A stretch of 64,000 nucleotides of DNA, from assembly GCA_947462335.1 (NCBI GenBank), contig OX381713.1, positions 22,374,381 to 22,438,380 of the forward strand. The letters run 5' to 3'. Within the stretch, counting starts at the first letter, position 1, and each line of letters begins with the position of its first letter. Source of the DNA: Harmothoe impar. Taxonomy: Eukaryota > Annelida > Polychaeta > Phyllodocida > Polynoidae. Both the position numbers and the translations under genes were made by a program. Positions 1 through 9,690 of this stretch are shown here, in pieces. The notes beneath the pieces were generated by a model. It made no database searches. It was given only the letters and a program-made list of their open reading frames with translations, and was not told where the DNA came from.

Positions 1-176
1 CTGTCGGGTGACGGAGACTTCCGAATCGGTGACACGGCCGGATCCACTCGTAGTTCCGACAGAGTCTGACTGAGCTCATCACCACTGTGGCTCTGAGCGT
101 CCATGTGCTCCTCGGTGGCGGATGCCACCTCGGAGTGACCGGAGAGTTCGGACTGGCGGAGCTGCTGCTCGGCCAT
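1..176 (-). CDS. Start of an unidentified ORF running off the window edge
   Basis: A minus-strand ORF starts at the ATG at 176-174 and stays open to position 1 (58 codons). It begins MAEQQLRQSELSGHSEV and continues with a Ser/Glu/Pro-rich, low-hydrophobicity sequence. An in-frame TAA lies about 60 bases upstream, so this ATG is the first available. Codon choice is rich in TCCGA/TTCGGA-like words, as in the Ty3 gag and pol ORFs to the right, which suggests a gag or accessory ORF of a retroelement. It could equally be the first coding exon of a host gene behind the CpG-rich region at 380-560. I do not recognise a domain. Confidence 0.35.
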   Translation of the reverse strand, partial: MAEQQLRQSELSGHSEVASATEEHMDAQSHSGDELSQTLSELRVDPAVSPIRKSPSPD

Positions 177-359
177 CCTCACTTCTTGCAAGTGTCTTAC
201 GACGGGAGTTTGACGGGGAAACACTTAGTTCCCCGTCTCCCTCTTTGTCTTAGACGGACCAGGAAAGAGTACTCACAGTTCCTACTCTTTTTATCACTCT
301 TCTACTCTTCTAGTTGCCCAAAGACGCCGACTTCTCCGCTGCTGCCACACGCACGATTG

Positions 360-560
360 ATCCGGGCGAGCCCCAAAATCAATATGGCGTTCCCTCGCTT
401 TTGTTTTTAAAACAAAGCGCATGCGCAGCGTCTCGCGCGATTGGACGCGATCCCGTTACCCGGTGTGACCCAATTATCGATTAATCAGGTCACGACCTTT
501 CCCGCCCGCAGCTCGGGCTCGGGGGATCACACTGCCACGTAGGCGGCTCGCAAAAGTCAA
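360..560 (-). promoter_or_regulatory. CpG-rich promoter-like segment
   Basis: Read on the minus strand this GC-rich stretch has a CCAATCGCG box, an NRF-1-like palindrome (GCGCATGCGC, about 417-426), a TTTAAAA element and a YY1-like GCCATATTG, followed by GGGGCTCGCCCGGAT near 357-373. The last resembles a retroviral tRNA-Pro primer-binding site (TGGGGGCTCGTCCGGGAT). It may be the U3/R region and primer site of a second LTR element, or a host CpG promoter. No TG...CA LTR boundaries could be fixed, and the segment does not match the LTR at 7721-8159. Confidence 0.35.
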
Positions 561-759
561 AATATACTTCGAATAAAGAGTTCATCAGGAGTATTAGTGG
601 ATTAATATGGGAAATCGAAGATTACCCCACCGGATTATCCGTCCACCACCCTCGGGGAGCACTCCAATATTCTTTTCTATTCGACTCTGAGCGCCCCTGT
701 TGGTAGCACACATATAACATATAAAACACCACAGGACACCACACTCGTTGTGTAACAAG

Positions 760-3700
760 CTAGGTTACCGCCCCTCTGGCCACCAGCCTTGGGCTTCGCC
801 GAACGGGTTTCCCGTTCACCTCTCGTAACCTGGCCGAAGGACTCTCGTTCTTAACTAAAATTCTAGCCTTGATTTTAGTTTTCCGGGCCCTTCTTCCTTC
901 GCCTGCCGAGACTTTCTTTTTCACGGTCTTCTGAGGTTTCTTTCGTACCACTCTCTTAGGGGTATCCGCTGACACCCCTTCCAAAGGTACAAATTTCGCC
1001 TCCGAAGTTCCCTCCTCCACCTCCGTTTCCGGGGTGAGCTCCCTTCCAGCCCAAGCACGCAACCGAGCCACATGGCTCGTCCGGATGCGCCCTGCTTCGG
1101 ACTGAATCAACACAGTCGTCTGACTGATACATTTAACCACGGTGTGTGGTCCATCCCAGTTATTCGCCAGCTTGACGTTGCAGAGCGGTTCGTGTAGGCG
1201 GATTACTCTATCCCCCACCACGAAACGTCGCAACTTCAATCCGGTGTCATAACCTACCTTCTGCCAATTCGCAGCTTTGAGCAAATGAGCCCTAACTGTT
1301 TCGTAGGCAAATTTGAACCTCTCTCGTAGAGATTCTACAAATAGCACCGTACATGGTGCTTCTGGACTGATCCCTACCACCCCGAATACTAAATCCGCCG
1401 GCATGATCAAGTCCTCTCCGAACACCAAGAGGTTTGGTGTGCAATTAGTCGAAGTGTGGACCGTATTGTTATACGCATGTACCACAAATTCGCACTGATC
1501 ATCCCAATCATCCATATGGGAGTTCACTAATGGCTTCAAAACCTGGATCAAGGTCCGATTGAACCGCTCCACCTGCCCGTCGGACTGTGGTCGGTACGGA
1601 TTGGTCCGAGTCTTGCATATAGCCAACTGATGACACATAGCTGCCCAAAGTTTGGACTCAAACTCTCTCCCTTGATCGCTATGTAACATCAAGGGAGCCC
1701 CCAGATGGAGGATCCACCCCTTCACCAGTGCTTCCGCACAAGTAGCAGCAGTGTGATCCTCTAGTGGGTACACTCGGGTGTATTTGGTATAGTAGTCCGA
1801 GACTACCATCATACACGTATTACCCTTCGGAGTGGGTTTCACTCCGCTGATAATATCCACGGCTATTCGAGCAAATCTCACCCCGAATAGCTCCTGCTGC
1901 AGTGGCAATTTCCCTAGTCCAGGACCAGGCTTGCCTAAACAACATGCCGGACATGTCTCTATCCACCTCAAAAGGTCGCCAGACATTCCGGGCCAGTAAT
2001 ATCTTCGACTCAGCCGTTCCAAAGAGCGTTTCTTTCCGAAATGCCCACTAGTGGAGTGGCCGTGGCAGTAGTACAGGATGTCTTTCCTCATGGCAGCAGG
2101 GATTACCATTTGTAATACCCTCCGCTTTCCGGGACAAGTCTTCCACCTGCACAACAACGAGTCTCGGACCTCCAGTTCATGGAACTGTGCCAAGAAACGT
2201 CGCATTTCACGGTTTTCCAGCGATATTTCGGGTCTCACTGGACAGACCCCAGTAGGGACAAGCTCCCTCAGTCGTGCTATGGTAGGATCGGCCATCTGGT
2301 ACGTCCTTATAGTGTCGGTGGACCAATCCAACAGGTTTTGCAACAACCCATCATAAGGCAAACGCACACTCGCTACCACAGCATTGTGAGCACCACAATC
2401 CCCACATTCCGGACGCACACAACGGCGTACCGGACGTCTACTTAGGCAGTCAGCATTAATATGCTTCGTGCCCGCTCGGTGCTGGATATGAGAGTTCTCC
2501 AGTCCGAACTCGCTGAGGTGATTCAACCATCGACCAATCATTCCCTCCGCATCCTTAAAATTAAGGAGCCACCTGAGGGCCGAATGATCGGTACGAAGTG
2601 TGAAATTCCCTCCATATAAGAAGTGCCGAAACTTCTTAGTGTATACCACCACTGCGAGCAACTCTCGCTTGGTAGTACAGTAATTTCTCTGTGCCTTGTT
2701 CATACTGTTACTAGCGAACGCCAACGGGACCTCTACTCCGTCCTGGATTTGGGACAATGCGGCCCCGATGCTCTCATTGCTCGCATCAGTGTCAAGGATG
2801 AAATGCCCCTTCTCCGTAGGGTATCTCAGCACCGGGGTGGTCCGGAATAACGCCTTAATCTCTGTGAAGGCTGCATTCTGTTCCATCCCCCATGGGAAGG
2901 GTTCTTTTTTCCTCCCCGGAGTCCAATGGCTCAATCGCTGAAGCGGCTGAGACACCCTCGAGAACCCGGGGATGAAGTCCCTGTAATAGGAACAGAACCC
3001 TAAAAAGGATCTGATATCCTTTGGTCCTTTTGGAACTTCCCAAGTCTCCACAGTCTCCAGTTTAGCCGGATCAGCCTGCACACCCTCGGTGGAGATGATC
3101 CGGCCCAAATAGACCATGGACTTCCGAAAAAGTTCACACTTCTTTGGCTTTAATGTCAAGCCATTGGACCGAATTCGTTCCAACACCTCTCCGAGGTTCA
3201 ACGCACACTCCTCAAACGTCTTGCCGAAGACAATGACATCATCCAAGTATACCAAGCACTTGCGCCACAATAGATCACTCAACAGAGTTTCCATCATAGC
3301 CTCAAATGTGGCCGGGGCGTTGCATAACCCGAAAGGCATCAGTTCAAACTGATACAGCCCAATGTGACTCGTAAAAGCCGTCTTCTCTTTATCCTCCTCC
3401 TTCATCCCGATCTGCCAATACCCGGACTGCAGATCAAGGGTGCAGAACCATTGGTTCCCACCCAGCGAGTCCAGAGTCTCATCAATTCGGGGGAGAGGAT
3501 ATGCATTTTTCTTGGTTACTCCATTCAGGCGTCTATAATCGATACAAAATCGGATAGACCCATCCTTTTTAGTAACCATCTGAACCGGACTGGACCAGGG
3601 ACTAGTGCTAGGCACTATCACCTTCTGTTCCAGCATGGTTTTCACTTGTTCTTCAACAACAGCTTTCTTACCCAACGGCAAACGTCGGTAAGGCATTTTG

Positions 3701-5001
3701 AAAGGCTGTGCATCTCCAGTATTGATAGAATGCAACACTTTGTCGGTTCGGCCTAACGGCTCCCCCTCCACCTGCCATGCATCCTGATACTTCACTACCA
3801 GCCTCCTTAGAGAGTCGAGATCCATCCGATCCGTCAGATCCGTTTCGGATATCATTTTCTCGAGTCCCTCACTCAAAGGGGTCGGAGAAGGGTCACCCTT
3901 CATGCTCACTTGTCCAGCGGACACTACGGCCTCACTGGTGAACACCTTCCCCAACACTGTATCTTTCCTAAGATACTGTGGTTCCAACCCGGGGTTAGAA
4001 ACCGGCACCACGGTCCAAGCACCATCCCCCACGAGGGTATCCATGCCTGTCAAACCGATGCTTCCCAACATGGCCACATCCGGTTCCACAACTGCTTCTT
4101 CCTCTCTCCTAAGCCCCTTGCTTCGGACCAGCACGTCACACGTCTGTCCGGGAGGAATCTTAACAGTTTGGACCACCGTTGCCACTGTCGATACTTGTCG
4201 GAGCACACATTGCTCCACCGCACGGTACGGGTGCTCTATTCGGAGTACCCCTGTACCAGGATTCAGGACCGCGTCATACAACGCCGAAAAATCCAACCCC
4301 AGTATACCGTCGTCTGCAATATCCGCAATGGTGGGAGAAGCCACATACTCCTTCCCTCCAATTCGGACAGGTATGAACGCGCGCCCATACGTCTGCATAC
4401 TCGACCCATCGGCCGAACAGGCGTTTACCCTCGTTTTGAAGTTATCACGACTGTCCGGCATAAGAGCATAGAATTTGGAGGAGATAAAGGAGTGGCTAGC
4501 TCCCGTATCTACTAAAAATTCGCCCGCCCTACCGGCCACAGTAACAGACACATACCACCGCCTCCCCCCCAGCGGAGACGGGTTTACAGTGAAGCGTTTG
4601 AAATCCTTCGGAGCAGCCAGATCAAGGCCATGTTTCTTCAAATGGTCGAAACATGGATGATCTGGGGAAAGCTGGGTACTCCCTACCCACACGGTGTCTG
4701 TGACAGCCGCAACTTCCTCGTTCCTATCCGTAATGGGCCTCCCTGCCTCATTGCCGGGCAACTGATGGACTGGAATGTTACTCAGGCCGGCATCCGAGCT
4801 CCTGAAGCTCGAAGCCACCCCTGATTCCCTTCCTGTCTTCTGAATTCCACTAGGCTCTACCTCTCTGGTATGTTGGCGTACTTCATCTGCAGGGGTTGTC
4901 CGCTCGCCTTTTCGGACTACCCCCTCTAGTTTCCCTCCTTTCCGGGAACTTTCGGACTCGGAGCTGTACACTCCGCAGCAAAGTGACCGATCTCTAAGCA
5001 C
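760..5001 (-). CDS. pol: Pol polyprotein of the Ty3 element (PR-RT-RH-IN)
   Basis: This frame encodes the replication enzymes and is expressed as a Gag-Pol fusion by the -1 frameshift at 4929-4935; the ATG at 5001 is probably not used. Approximate order in the 1413-residue frame: aspartic protease with DTGAS (about 165); reverse transcriptase with YLDDV (about 587); RNase H with DTDAS (about 739); integrase HHCC zinc finger (about 985-1010); the DDE core, with Asp in AVDII (about 1049), HSDQG (about 1107) and the Glu of GQVERFN (about 1143); and a C-terminal GPY/F-type module with WDGPH (about 1283). No chromodomain is evident. The C terminus is Arg/Lys-rich. All catalytic motifs are intact. 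Confidence 0.93.
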   Translation of the reverse strand: MLRDRSLCCGVYSSESESSRKGGKLEGVVRKGERTTPADEVRQHTREVEPSGIQKTGRESGVASSFRSSDAGLSNIPVHQLPGNEAGRPITDRNEEVAAVTDTVWVGSTQLSPDHPCFDHLKKHGLDLAAPKDFKRFTVNPSPLGGRRWYVSVTVAGRAGEFLVDTGASHSFISSKFYALMPDSRDNFKTRVNACSADGSSMQTYGRAFIPVRIGGKEYVASPTIADIADDGILGLDFSALYDAVLNPGTGVLRIEHPYRAVEQCVLRQVSTVATVVQTVKIPPGQTCDVLVRSKGLRREEEAVVEPDVAMLGSIGLTGMDTLVGDGAWTVVPVSNPGLEPQYLRKDTVLGKVFTSEAVVSAGQVSMKGDPSPTPLSEGLEKMISETDLTDRMDLDSLRRLVVKYQDAWQVEGEPLGRTDKVLHSINTGDAQPFKMPYRRLPLGKKAVVEEQVKTMLEQKVIVPSTSPWSSPVQMVTKKDGSIRFCIDYRRLNGVTKKNAYPLPRIDETLDSLGGNQWFCTLDLQSGYWQIGMKEEDKEKTAFTSHIGLYQFELMPFGLCNAPATFEAMMETLLSDLLWRKCLVYLDDVIVFGKTFEECALNLGEVLERIRSNGLTLKPKKCELFRKSMVYLGRIISTEGVQADPAKLETVETWEVPKGPKDIRSFLGFCSYYRDFIPGFSRVSQPLQRLSHWTPGRKKEPFPWGMEQNAAFTEIKALFRTTPVLRYPTEKGHFILDTDASNESIGAALSQIQDGVEVPLAFASNSMNKAQRNYCTTKRELLAVVVYTKKFRHFLYGGNFTLRTDHSALRWLLNFKDAEGMIGRWLNHLSEFGLENSHIQHRAGTKHINADCLSRRPVRRCVRPECGDCGAHNAVVASVRLPYDGLLQNLLDWSTDTIRTYQMADPTIARLRELVPTGVCPVRPEISLENREMRRFLAQFHELEVRDSLLCRWKTCPGKRRVLQMVIPAAMRKDILYYCHGHSTSGHFGKKRSLERLSRRYYWPGMSGDLLRWIETCPACCLGKPGPGLGKLPLQQELFGVRFARIAVDIISGVKPTPKGNTCMMVVSDYYTKYTRVYPLEDHTAATCAEALVKGWILHLGAPLMLHSDQGREFESKLWAAMCHQLAICKTRTNPYRPQSDGQVERFNRTLIQVLKPLVNSHMDDWDDQCEFVVHAYNNTVHTSTNCTPNLLVFGEDLIMPADLVFGVVGISPEAPCTVLFVESLRERFKFAYETVRAHLLKAANWQKVGYDTGLKLRRFVVGDRVIRLHEPLCNVKLANNWDGPHTVVKCISQTTVLIQSEAGRIRTSHVARLRAWAGRELTPETEVEEGTSEAKFVPLEGVSADTPKRVVRKKPQKTVKKKVSAGEGRRARKTKIKARILVKNESPSARLREVNGKPVRRSPRLVARGAVT
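4892..4935 (-). promoter_or_regulatory. -1 programmed ribosomal frameshift signal (gag-pol)
   Basis: On the minus strand the slippery heptamer G GGA AAC (4935-4929) is in the correct X XXY YYZ phase in the gag frame and is followed at once by the gag stop TAG. After a 5-nt spacer (TAGAG) come two arms, GGGGTAGTCCG (4923-4913) and CGGACAACCCC (4902-4892), which pair at 10 of 11 positions around a 10-nt loop. Slippage by -1 reads GGG AAA CTA, which enters the pol frame exactly. GGGAAAC is also used as a slippery site by some retroviruses. Heptamer, spacer and stem are all present. Confidence 0.85.
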
Positions 5002-7616
5002 CTATAGCACTTAGCGGTCCTCCTATTGATCTTCCTTCTGTTAGGCTGGGTAGCCCCCTGAATGGAAGTCGTCATCTTCTCAAACAGCGATGTGAAAAAC
5101 GCTGCGTCCATCATCGGAACCTTCGGATCCGATGACTCCCTTTTTGGAGGGGGGTTCCCACCCCCTTCCGGCTTCTTATTCTTCCACGGCGGTTTAGAGG
5201 AATTCCCATTCCTCTTGAACTGAGCCGCTGAAGCTATAGCCCCCTCCTCATCACTGCCCGAACCATCAGACTGTTCCGGAGAACATTCTATAATGGCCGA
5301 GGCCCGGGTAGGCATCCGGTCCCCTAACAGTGACTTTTTGAGAGCATGTATGTCGATGGCCTTAAAAAGGTCATCTAATGACGTATCTGCTCTCCACGTG
5401 TCATACACCGTTTGTTGTATGTCAGGATCTCTCAGTCCGGCAACGAACTGAGAGAACAATTCCTTAGAAAATAAGGCATCGTGGATTCCTGAAGCAGGGT
5501 GTACCTTCTTCAGGAGTCTCATCAATGCAAGTCCGAAGACCCTCGGAGCTTCGTTCTTGCCTTGCACGCGCTTCTTAAAAGCGACCATCGGATCAATCCG
5601 AGCGGAATCTCCGTATAGGATGGTTCCGATTTCTACGAGCTGCTTGAAAGTACCGCGAGGTCCGCAATCCTCCTTCCACTGCTCAACGGCCATGAGACCA
5701 TCTCCCATGCGTAATCCCTTACACACGTACGGGATTGCATCCTGTTGGTCCCACCCACTGAGGTTTATATCCTCAACGGTGGCTCCCAACCAATCTTCCC
5801 ACGAATTCTTCTGCCAGTAGGGAAATGGCTCGCTGGCTATGCGTCTAGCAGCGTTGGACGAACCTCTAATTTTAGAGGTTATCGCCAGGCATTTAGAAAT
5901 GGATGCTGTCGCGTCCTTTTCCGCACCGACATTGTGCAATCCGATCCCCGCTATGGCGGGATTCGTATCGTACAATTCTTGCAATTCTGTACTCAGCATT
6001 GTTCGTCTCGGAGCCTTCTTCGGGCTCTTCGTACCAGGAGTCGCCCCTGGAGTAGCGCCCATAGCTGGTATGCTACTCTGTCTGTCCAGAAAAGCCTGGT
6101 AGGTCCCATACGACACTAAGTCCGTAGTGGGGTCCACGCCTTGTCCGAACCACCAGTTCTTCTCCTGATCAGTCATGTACTGACACTGCTGGGACAGAGC
6201 AAGCGCTCGTTGATGCTCTGCCTTCTCCTTTGCCAATTCCTTGACCTGCTTCTCAACCTCCTCCTCTTGCTGAGCTTTCTCCAATTTAGCTTTAGCAGCT
6301 TCTCCGGCGGCTCGGAGCCCTTCCTTTCGAGCCCTCAGAACCGCCGCTTCCTGCTCCGCTAACTCCTCTGCGAGGGCCGCGTTCTCCTTCATTCGTTTCT
6401 GCTGCTGCTCCAAGGCAGCCTGCTGTTTGCGATACACGTCTCGCCTTTCTAGTTCCAAGTTTTTCTGTTCCTGGAACAATATGGTTGCTTGGCACTCTCG
6501 CCATTGCAACAAACTTGAAGGAGTCAGATCGGTTTTCGCCGCCTTATCCTGCTCGGCCGCTTTCTTCAAGCGTTCCGCGTCGAGTTCTTGCTCGTCCACT
6601 TTCAACTGTGATCGTGGACTCAGAACCAACTCGGACAATCGTCTTCCCCTACCGACTGAGGCTAGACCGGTCGGGGCTGCGAATACCTGTTTTGGTATCG
6701 GACGGATACCACCGATCCCCACCCTCGGTGAGTAATCACTCGCCCTGCCTCTGCCCCTGGATCGTCCCACTCCGAGGGGTCGTCCGAAGGGTCGTCCTGG
6801 TGTGGAGGTTGACAAGGCAGGTTCCATGGTTACCCCACGTCCCATAGGCTGATTGGGAGTGTCGGTAAAACTACTGTAATGGAGGCCTTCCGGACTACCA
6901 TTGTTCGCAGATGCGAAAGAGGTACTGTTGTCCTTTATACTCTCTCGCGTTTCGGATAAAAACTGCTGTAAAGCAGTTCTTTTTGCTTTCAGAATGTCGC
7001 ACTCTGTCACTAGACTTCGGCGGACCTCCTGTAAGTCCTCTGTGTCCCGAACAATGGCTGATCGGGCCCCTTCTGCCTCATGCATTACAGCATCTCGGGC
7101 TTTGCAAATGTGGTTCAGCTCCGTGTTTGCCTGGACAAACTCGGACTGGATCCCTCGTAGGTCCGCCTCTTTCTGATCGTATTCCGACCGGACTCTGCTG
7201 AGAGATTGTACCAATTTCTCATTCTCCTCCAACAAGGTAGACAGCCTTGCGTCCTTCTCCTTGATTTTGGAAGCTCGGTGTGTGACTGCACCCTCCAATG
7301 CAATCAGACTGCTTTTCCATTCATTGGCTTGCTTCTGAATGGTTAACAATTCCATTTGAGCCATCTGTACACGTTCCTGTACTCGGGCCTCTCTCATGTC
7401 GTCAAAACGACGCTCCGGCACGAGGGTATACCTCCTCGGAGTCGGCGCGGCTGAGCTTGACCCACCCACATTGAACAAGGACAAGTTCACTTCTTCTAAT
7501 GAGCGGCTCATTATGGTAGGACCCCTGGGTCCTCGTGCTGCGTCTGTTCCGGATGGAACATTCGCCCTGCTGTGGGTATCTGCCTCATAACTGGCATCTA
7601 ACCCTTCCGGTGACAA
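4926..7616 (-). CDS. gag: Gag polyprotein of the Ty3 element
   Basis: This is an 896-residue structural protein forming the retrotransposon capsid. The N-terminal third is a disordered and then coiled-coil region (about residues 75-240). A Gly/Arg-rich linker follows (about 255-325), then a second highly charged Lys/Glu/Ala coiled coil (about 340-480) and the capsid-like region (about 580-770). A CCHC zinc knuckle lies at about 872-885 (C-Y-R-C...H...C). It is longer than most Ty3 gags because of the coiled coils. The stop codon TAG follows directly on a GGGAAAC slippery heptamer, so a fraction of ribosomes continue into pol. The ATG at 7616 sits about 100 bases after the primer-binding site. 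Confidence 0.88.
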   Translation of the reverse strand: MSPEGLDASYEADTHSRANVPSGTDAARGPRGPTIMSRSLEEVNLSLFNVGGSSSAAPTPRRYTLVPERRFDDMREARVQERVQMAQMELLTIQKQANEWKSSLIALEGAVTHRASKIKEKDARLSTLLEENEKLVQSLSRVRSEYDQKEADLRGIQSEFVQANTELNHICKARDAVMHEAEGARSAIVRDTEDLQEVRRSLVTECDILKAKRTALQQFLSETRESIKDNSTSFASANNGSPEGLHYSSFTDTPNQPMGRGVTMEPALSTSTPGRPFGRPLGVGRSRGRGRASDYSPRVGIGGIRPIPKQVFAAPTGLASVGRGRRLSELVLSPRSQLKVDEQELDAERLKKAAEQDKAAKTDLTPSSLLQWRECQATILFQEQKNLELERRDVYRKQQAALEQQQKRMKENAALAEELAEQEAAVLRARKEGLRAAGEAAKAKLEKAQQEEEVEKQVKELAKEKAEHQRALALSQQCQYMTDQEKNWWFGQGVDPTTDLVSYGTYQAFLDRQSSIPAMGATPGATPGTKSPKKAPRRTMLSTELQELYDTNPAIAGIGLHNVGAEKDATASISKCLAITSKIRGSSNAARRIASEPFPYWQKNSWEDWLGATVEDINLSGWDQQDAIPYVCKGLRMGDGLMAVEQWKEDCGPRGTFKQLVEIGTILYGDSARIDPMVAFKKRVQGKNEAPRVFGLALMRLLKKVHPASGIHDALFSKELFSQFVAGLRDPDIQQTVYDTWRADTSLDDLFKAIDIHALKKSLLGDRMPTRASAIIECSPEQSDGSGSDEEGAIASAAQFKRNGNSSKPPWKNKKPEGGGNPPPKRESSDPKVPMMDAAFFTSLFEKMTTSIQGATQPNRRKINRRTAKCYRCLEIGHFAAECTAPSPKVPGKEGN

Positions 7617-7700
7617 GGCTGCTGCCTCATCCGGGGACCTCGCTGCTCCGTCCAGAGCCCGAGGTCTGTGCTACTGCACAGGCTAACCTGCGTTTCACTC

Positions 7701-7720
7701 AGAACTGGTCACGGCACCAG
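7701..7720 (-). promoter_or_regulatory. tRNA primer-binding site of the Ty3 element
   Basis: Directly after the LTR end (TTACA) the minus strand reads CTGGTGCCGTGACCAG. Its TGG start complements a tRNA 3' CCA, and its position adjoining the LTR is the expected one. The tRNA identity was not determined. Confidence 0.6.
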
Positions 7721-8159
7721 TGTAATAAACGGACTTTCGTATCTTTATGATATTGGTAGAGTATCAATTAAAGAACAAAGTCGACACAGTTCGGATCAAG
7801 TGTTACAGGTTGCAATATCAGGTTTATTCAGGTAAACCTAAACAAGCAGTCACTAAGTGTGCGAACTCCCTATAGAGTTCGGAACGGGTCAGTAGGCTAA
7901 GCAGCCGATATGATCACGGGGTCTCTTCACCAGCGTGGCTCAGAGTAACCGACGAGTACCGTCAGATGCCGGGTATATATAGGCAGCCAGCCTGCGCGCG
8001 CACACGCAGACCGGAAGCCTATAGCGACCTCTGTCCATACCCCAAGCCCGGGGTAGGTGTCGCCACCTACCGTCGGACTGAAGGGTTCGGACTGAGCTCG
8101 CAACACAGCATCCAACAGCACTCGTCATATAATAACCCCGTATAACCCTAGCCCCTACA
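7721..8159 (-). repeat. 5' LTR of the Ty3 element
   Basis: The minus-strand LTR starts TGTAGGGG and ends TTACA, giving TGTA/TACA terminal inverted repeats over 439 bp. A TATA box lies at 7974-7981 and a polyadenylation signal (AATAAA on the minus strand) at 7823-7828, in the order U3-TATA-R-polyA-U5. The LTR is directly followed on the minus strand by the primer-binding site. The LTR itself is GC-rich toward its 5' end, unlike the host sequence. Confidence 0.8.
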
Positions 8160-8785
8160 CTTGTAAGCTTATACAGATGCAGAAATCTCACATAACATTT
8201 GCTCTTCTGAAACCCTAAGGTGAGCTAACTTTGAACATGTCCTACACACTTATTAATGGCAGTATATTCAACATTGTTGCTGAAAATGAATAGCCAGATG
8301 TGTAATGTCCAATAAGCAGACCAGAGACTCAGAGGAGACACACTGCATTTAGATGAAAATTATATATACATCCAACTACAAATATTAAGTATCTGCTAGC
8401 CCTGCCCCATAGAACTTGTATAGAAATTTAGTTCCTCTGACTATCAAAAGGGGTCAGTAGTGTGCTGCTGAAGGCTTCATTTGGTTCCCTGTGCCTTGTC
8501 ACACACAGCACAAAGAACCAATTATGCATCGTTTTCCCTCCAGCCGTCAGGGCCCTTACTTCCTCCTCTGACCTGACTTCTTCGCCTGTAAGCATCATCC
8601 AGTTTTTGACAACAACTGGGATTTTTATCATACAATAATAGCCTTTTCTTTTTGCATTTGAAATACAATACAATCAGCCACCACAACCCTCTTCAGTGCA
8701 GAATAATATTATGACTGGCTGGATGCCACCATTACTTTTTAGTTCCTCGTAAACTGCAGACTGACCTACAGACGTCTGATCTGTA
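8160..8785. other. Stretch without a recognised gene
   Basis: AT-rich DNA between the Ty3 LTR and the hairpin MITE. A minus-strand ORF of 81 codons (8428-8673) is present but has no clear splice sites and no recognised domain. By position this falls inside the fifth intron of receptor gene A if that gene continues to the left. Confidence 0.4.
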
Positions 8786-8789
8786 TTAT

Positions 8790-9155
8790 GGCTGTGTCTC
8801 ACGACCTTGGGACAATGTTTTTGTCTCTGATCGGGTGCCGTCTCTGACCGGGTGCCGTCTCTGACCGGGTGCCGTCTCTGACCGGGTGCCGTCTCTGACC
8901 GGGTGTCAGAAAAAGGTGTTTTAAAAAGAATTATACATATGTATATAAGGATTTGGAAAAACGTTATGGCGGTTGTTATATAATCATAGTTATAATTATA
9001 ATTAGCTTCCTGCTGTTAGTATTTTGACCTCATCAAGCCAAGCCGGTCAGAGACGGCACCTGGTCAGAGACGGCACCCGGTCAGAGACGGCACCTGGTCA
9101 GAGACGGCACCTGGTCAGAGACAAAAACATTGTCCCAAGGTCATGAGACACAGCC
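8790..9155. mobile_element. Hairpin MITE with inverted arrays of a 17-bp repeat
   Basis: The ends are inverted repeats: GGCTGTGTCTCACGACCTTG at 8790 and its complement at 9155, with one mismatch in the first 28 bp. The element is flanked by TTAT on both sides (8786-8789 and 9156-9159), consistent with a 4-bp target-site duplication. Inside the ends are five copies of GTCTCTGACCGGGTGCC at 8823-8907 and, in opposite orientation, four full copies and one partial copy at 9041-9122, around an AT-rich centre. There is no ORF, so it is non-autonomous. Confidence 0.75.
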
Positions 9156-9159
9156 TTAT

Positions 9160-9690
9160 ACAAGTTATGATAGGGGCCTCGCCACACATCGTGCGTCTCA
9201 CATGCTAAAGGGTGTCGCCACCTGATGACACACAGCATAAATATTTGAGGAGCTGTGAGATGGAACTGGGCTTCGTATATATTCTCACATACTACATTTG
9301 GTGTGTTTGTTTATGTTATACGCAAAAGTTTTCTACCAGAAGGACATTTCTACAGAGAGGTCGACATCTGGGACGAACAGTAGGAGAACTTCTCTATAGA
9401 GACCAGTGTAATACAGACATTAAATCAGAACATTAATTTAACTTCTTCACAGTCTTCCCTGGGGTACAGGGTTAAAGCGCTCTTTCTCTAGATACATTTA
9501 AAAAGTGATGCATGAAAGTACCAGGATGGTGATATACATGGCTTAATTTAGTTGGATTTACAAGCCGTAAGAACTGAAATGTAGGGGAAGCAATGTTTTC
9601 AATCCAGCCATGTCCTGATCCATAAAGACCGTGTCGTATAGACACTAATAGAAAATGACTGAAATAATACTATCAGATACAAGCACTCAC
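9160..9690. other. Intronic or intergenic stretch without a recognised gene
   Basis: Lies downstream of exon 5 of receptor gene A. I searched by eye for the expected next exon (the VVVFAVIVLR-like end of helix M1) on the minus strand and did not find it here. Confidence 0.4.

Larger units (their letters stand above)
760..8159 (-). mobile_element. Ty3/gypsy LTR retrotransposon lacking a visible 3' LTR
   Basis: The element is transcribed right to left. Order on the minus strand: LTR (8159-7721), primer-binding site, gag (7616-4926), -1 frameshift site, pol (to 760). Pol order is protease, reverse transcriptase, RNase H, integrase, which defines Ty3/gypsy (Metaviridae). Gag and pol have no stop or frameshift other than the programmed one, so the copy looks young. 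No second copy of the 439-bp LTR is found between 1 and 760. Either the 3' LTR lies beyond the window or the element was truncated or joined to another element. CTTGT follows the LTR at 8160-8164 and is the expected target-site duplication to look for at the other end. Confidence 0.9.

Noticed and set aside
3902..4515. Plus-strand ORFs of about 190-200 codons opposite the Ty3 protease region
   Set aside because: Shadows of pol produced by its high GC content and codon bias.
8428..8673. Minus-strand ORF ending ...FVLCVTRHREPNEAFSSTLLTP, vaguely like the missing M1-pore exon of gene A
   Set aside because: No splice acceptor precedes the similar part and the match is only hydrophobic composition plus STLLT.
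8823..9122. CRISPR-like regular repeats
   Set aside because: Units are directly contiguous without spacers and form the two arms of an inverted-repeat element in eukaryotic DNA.
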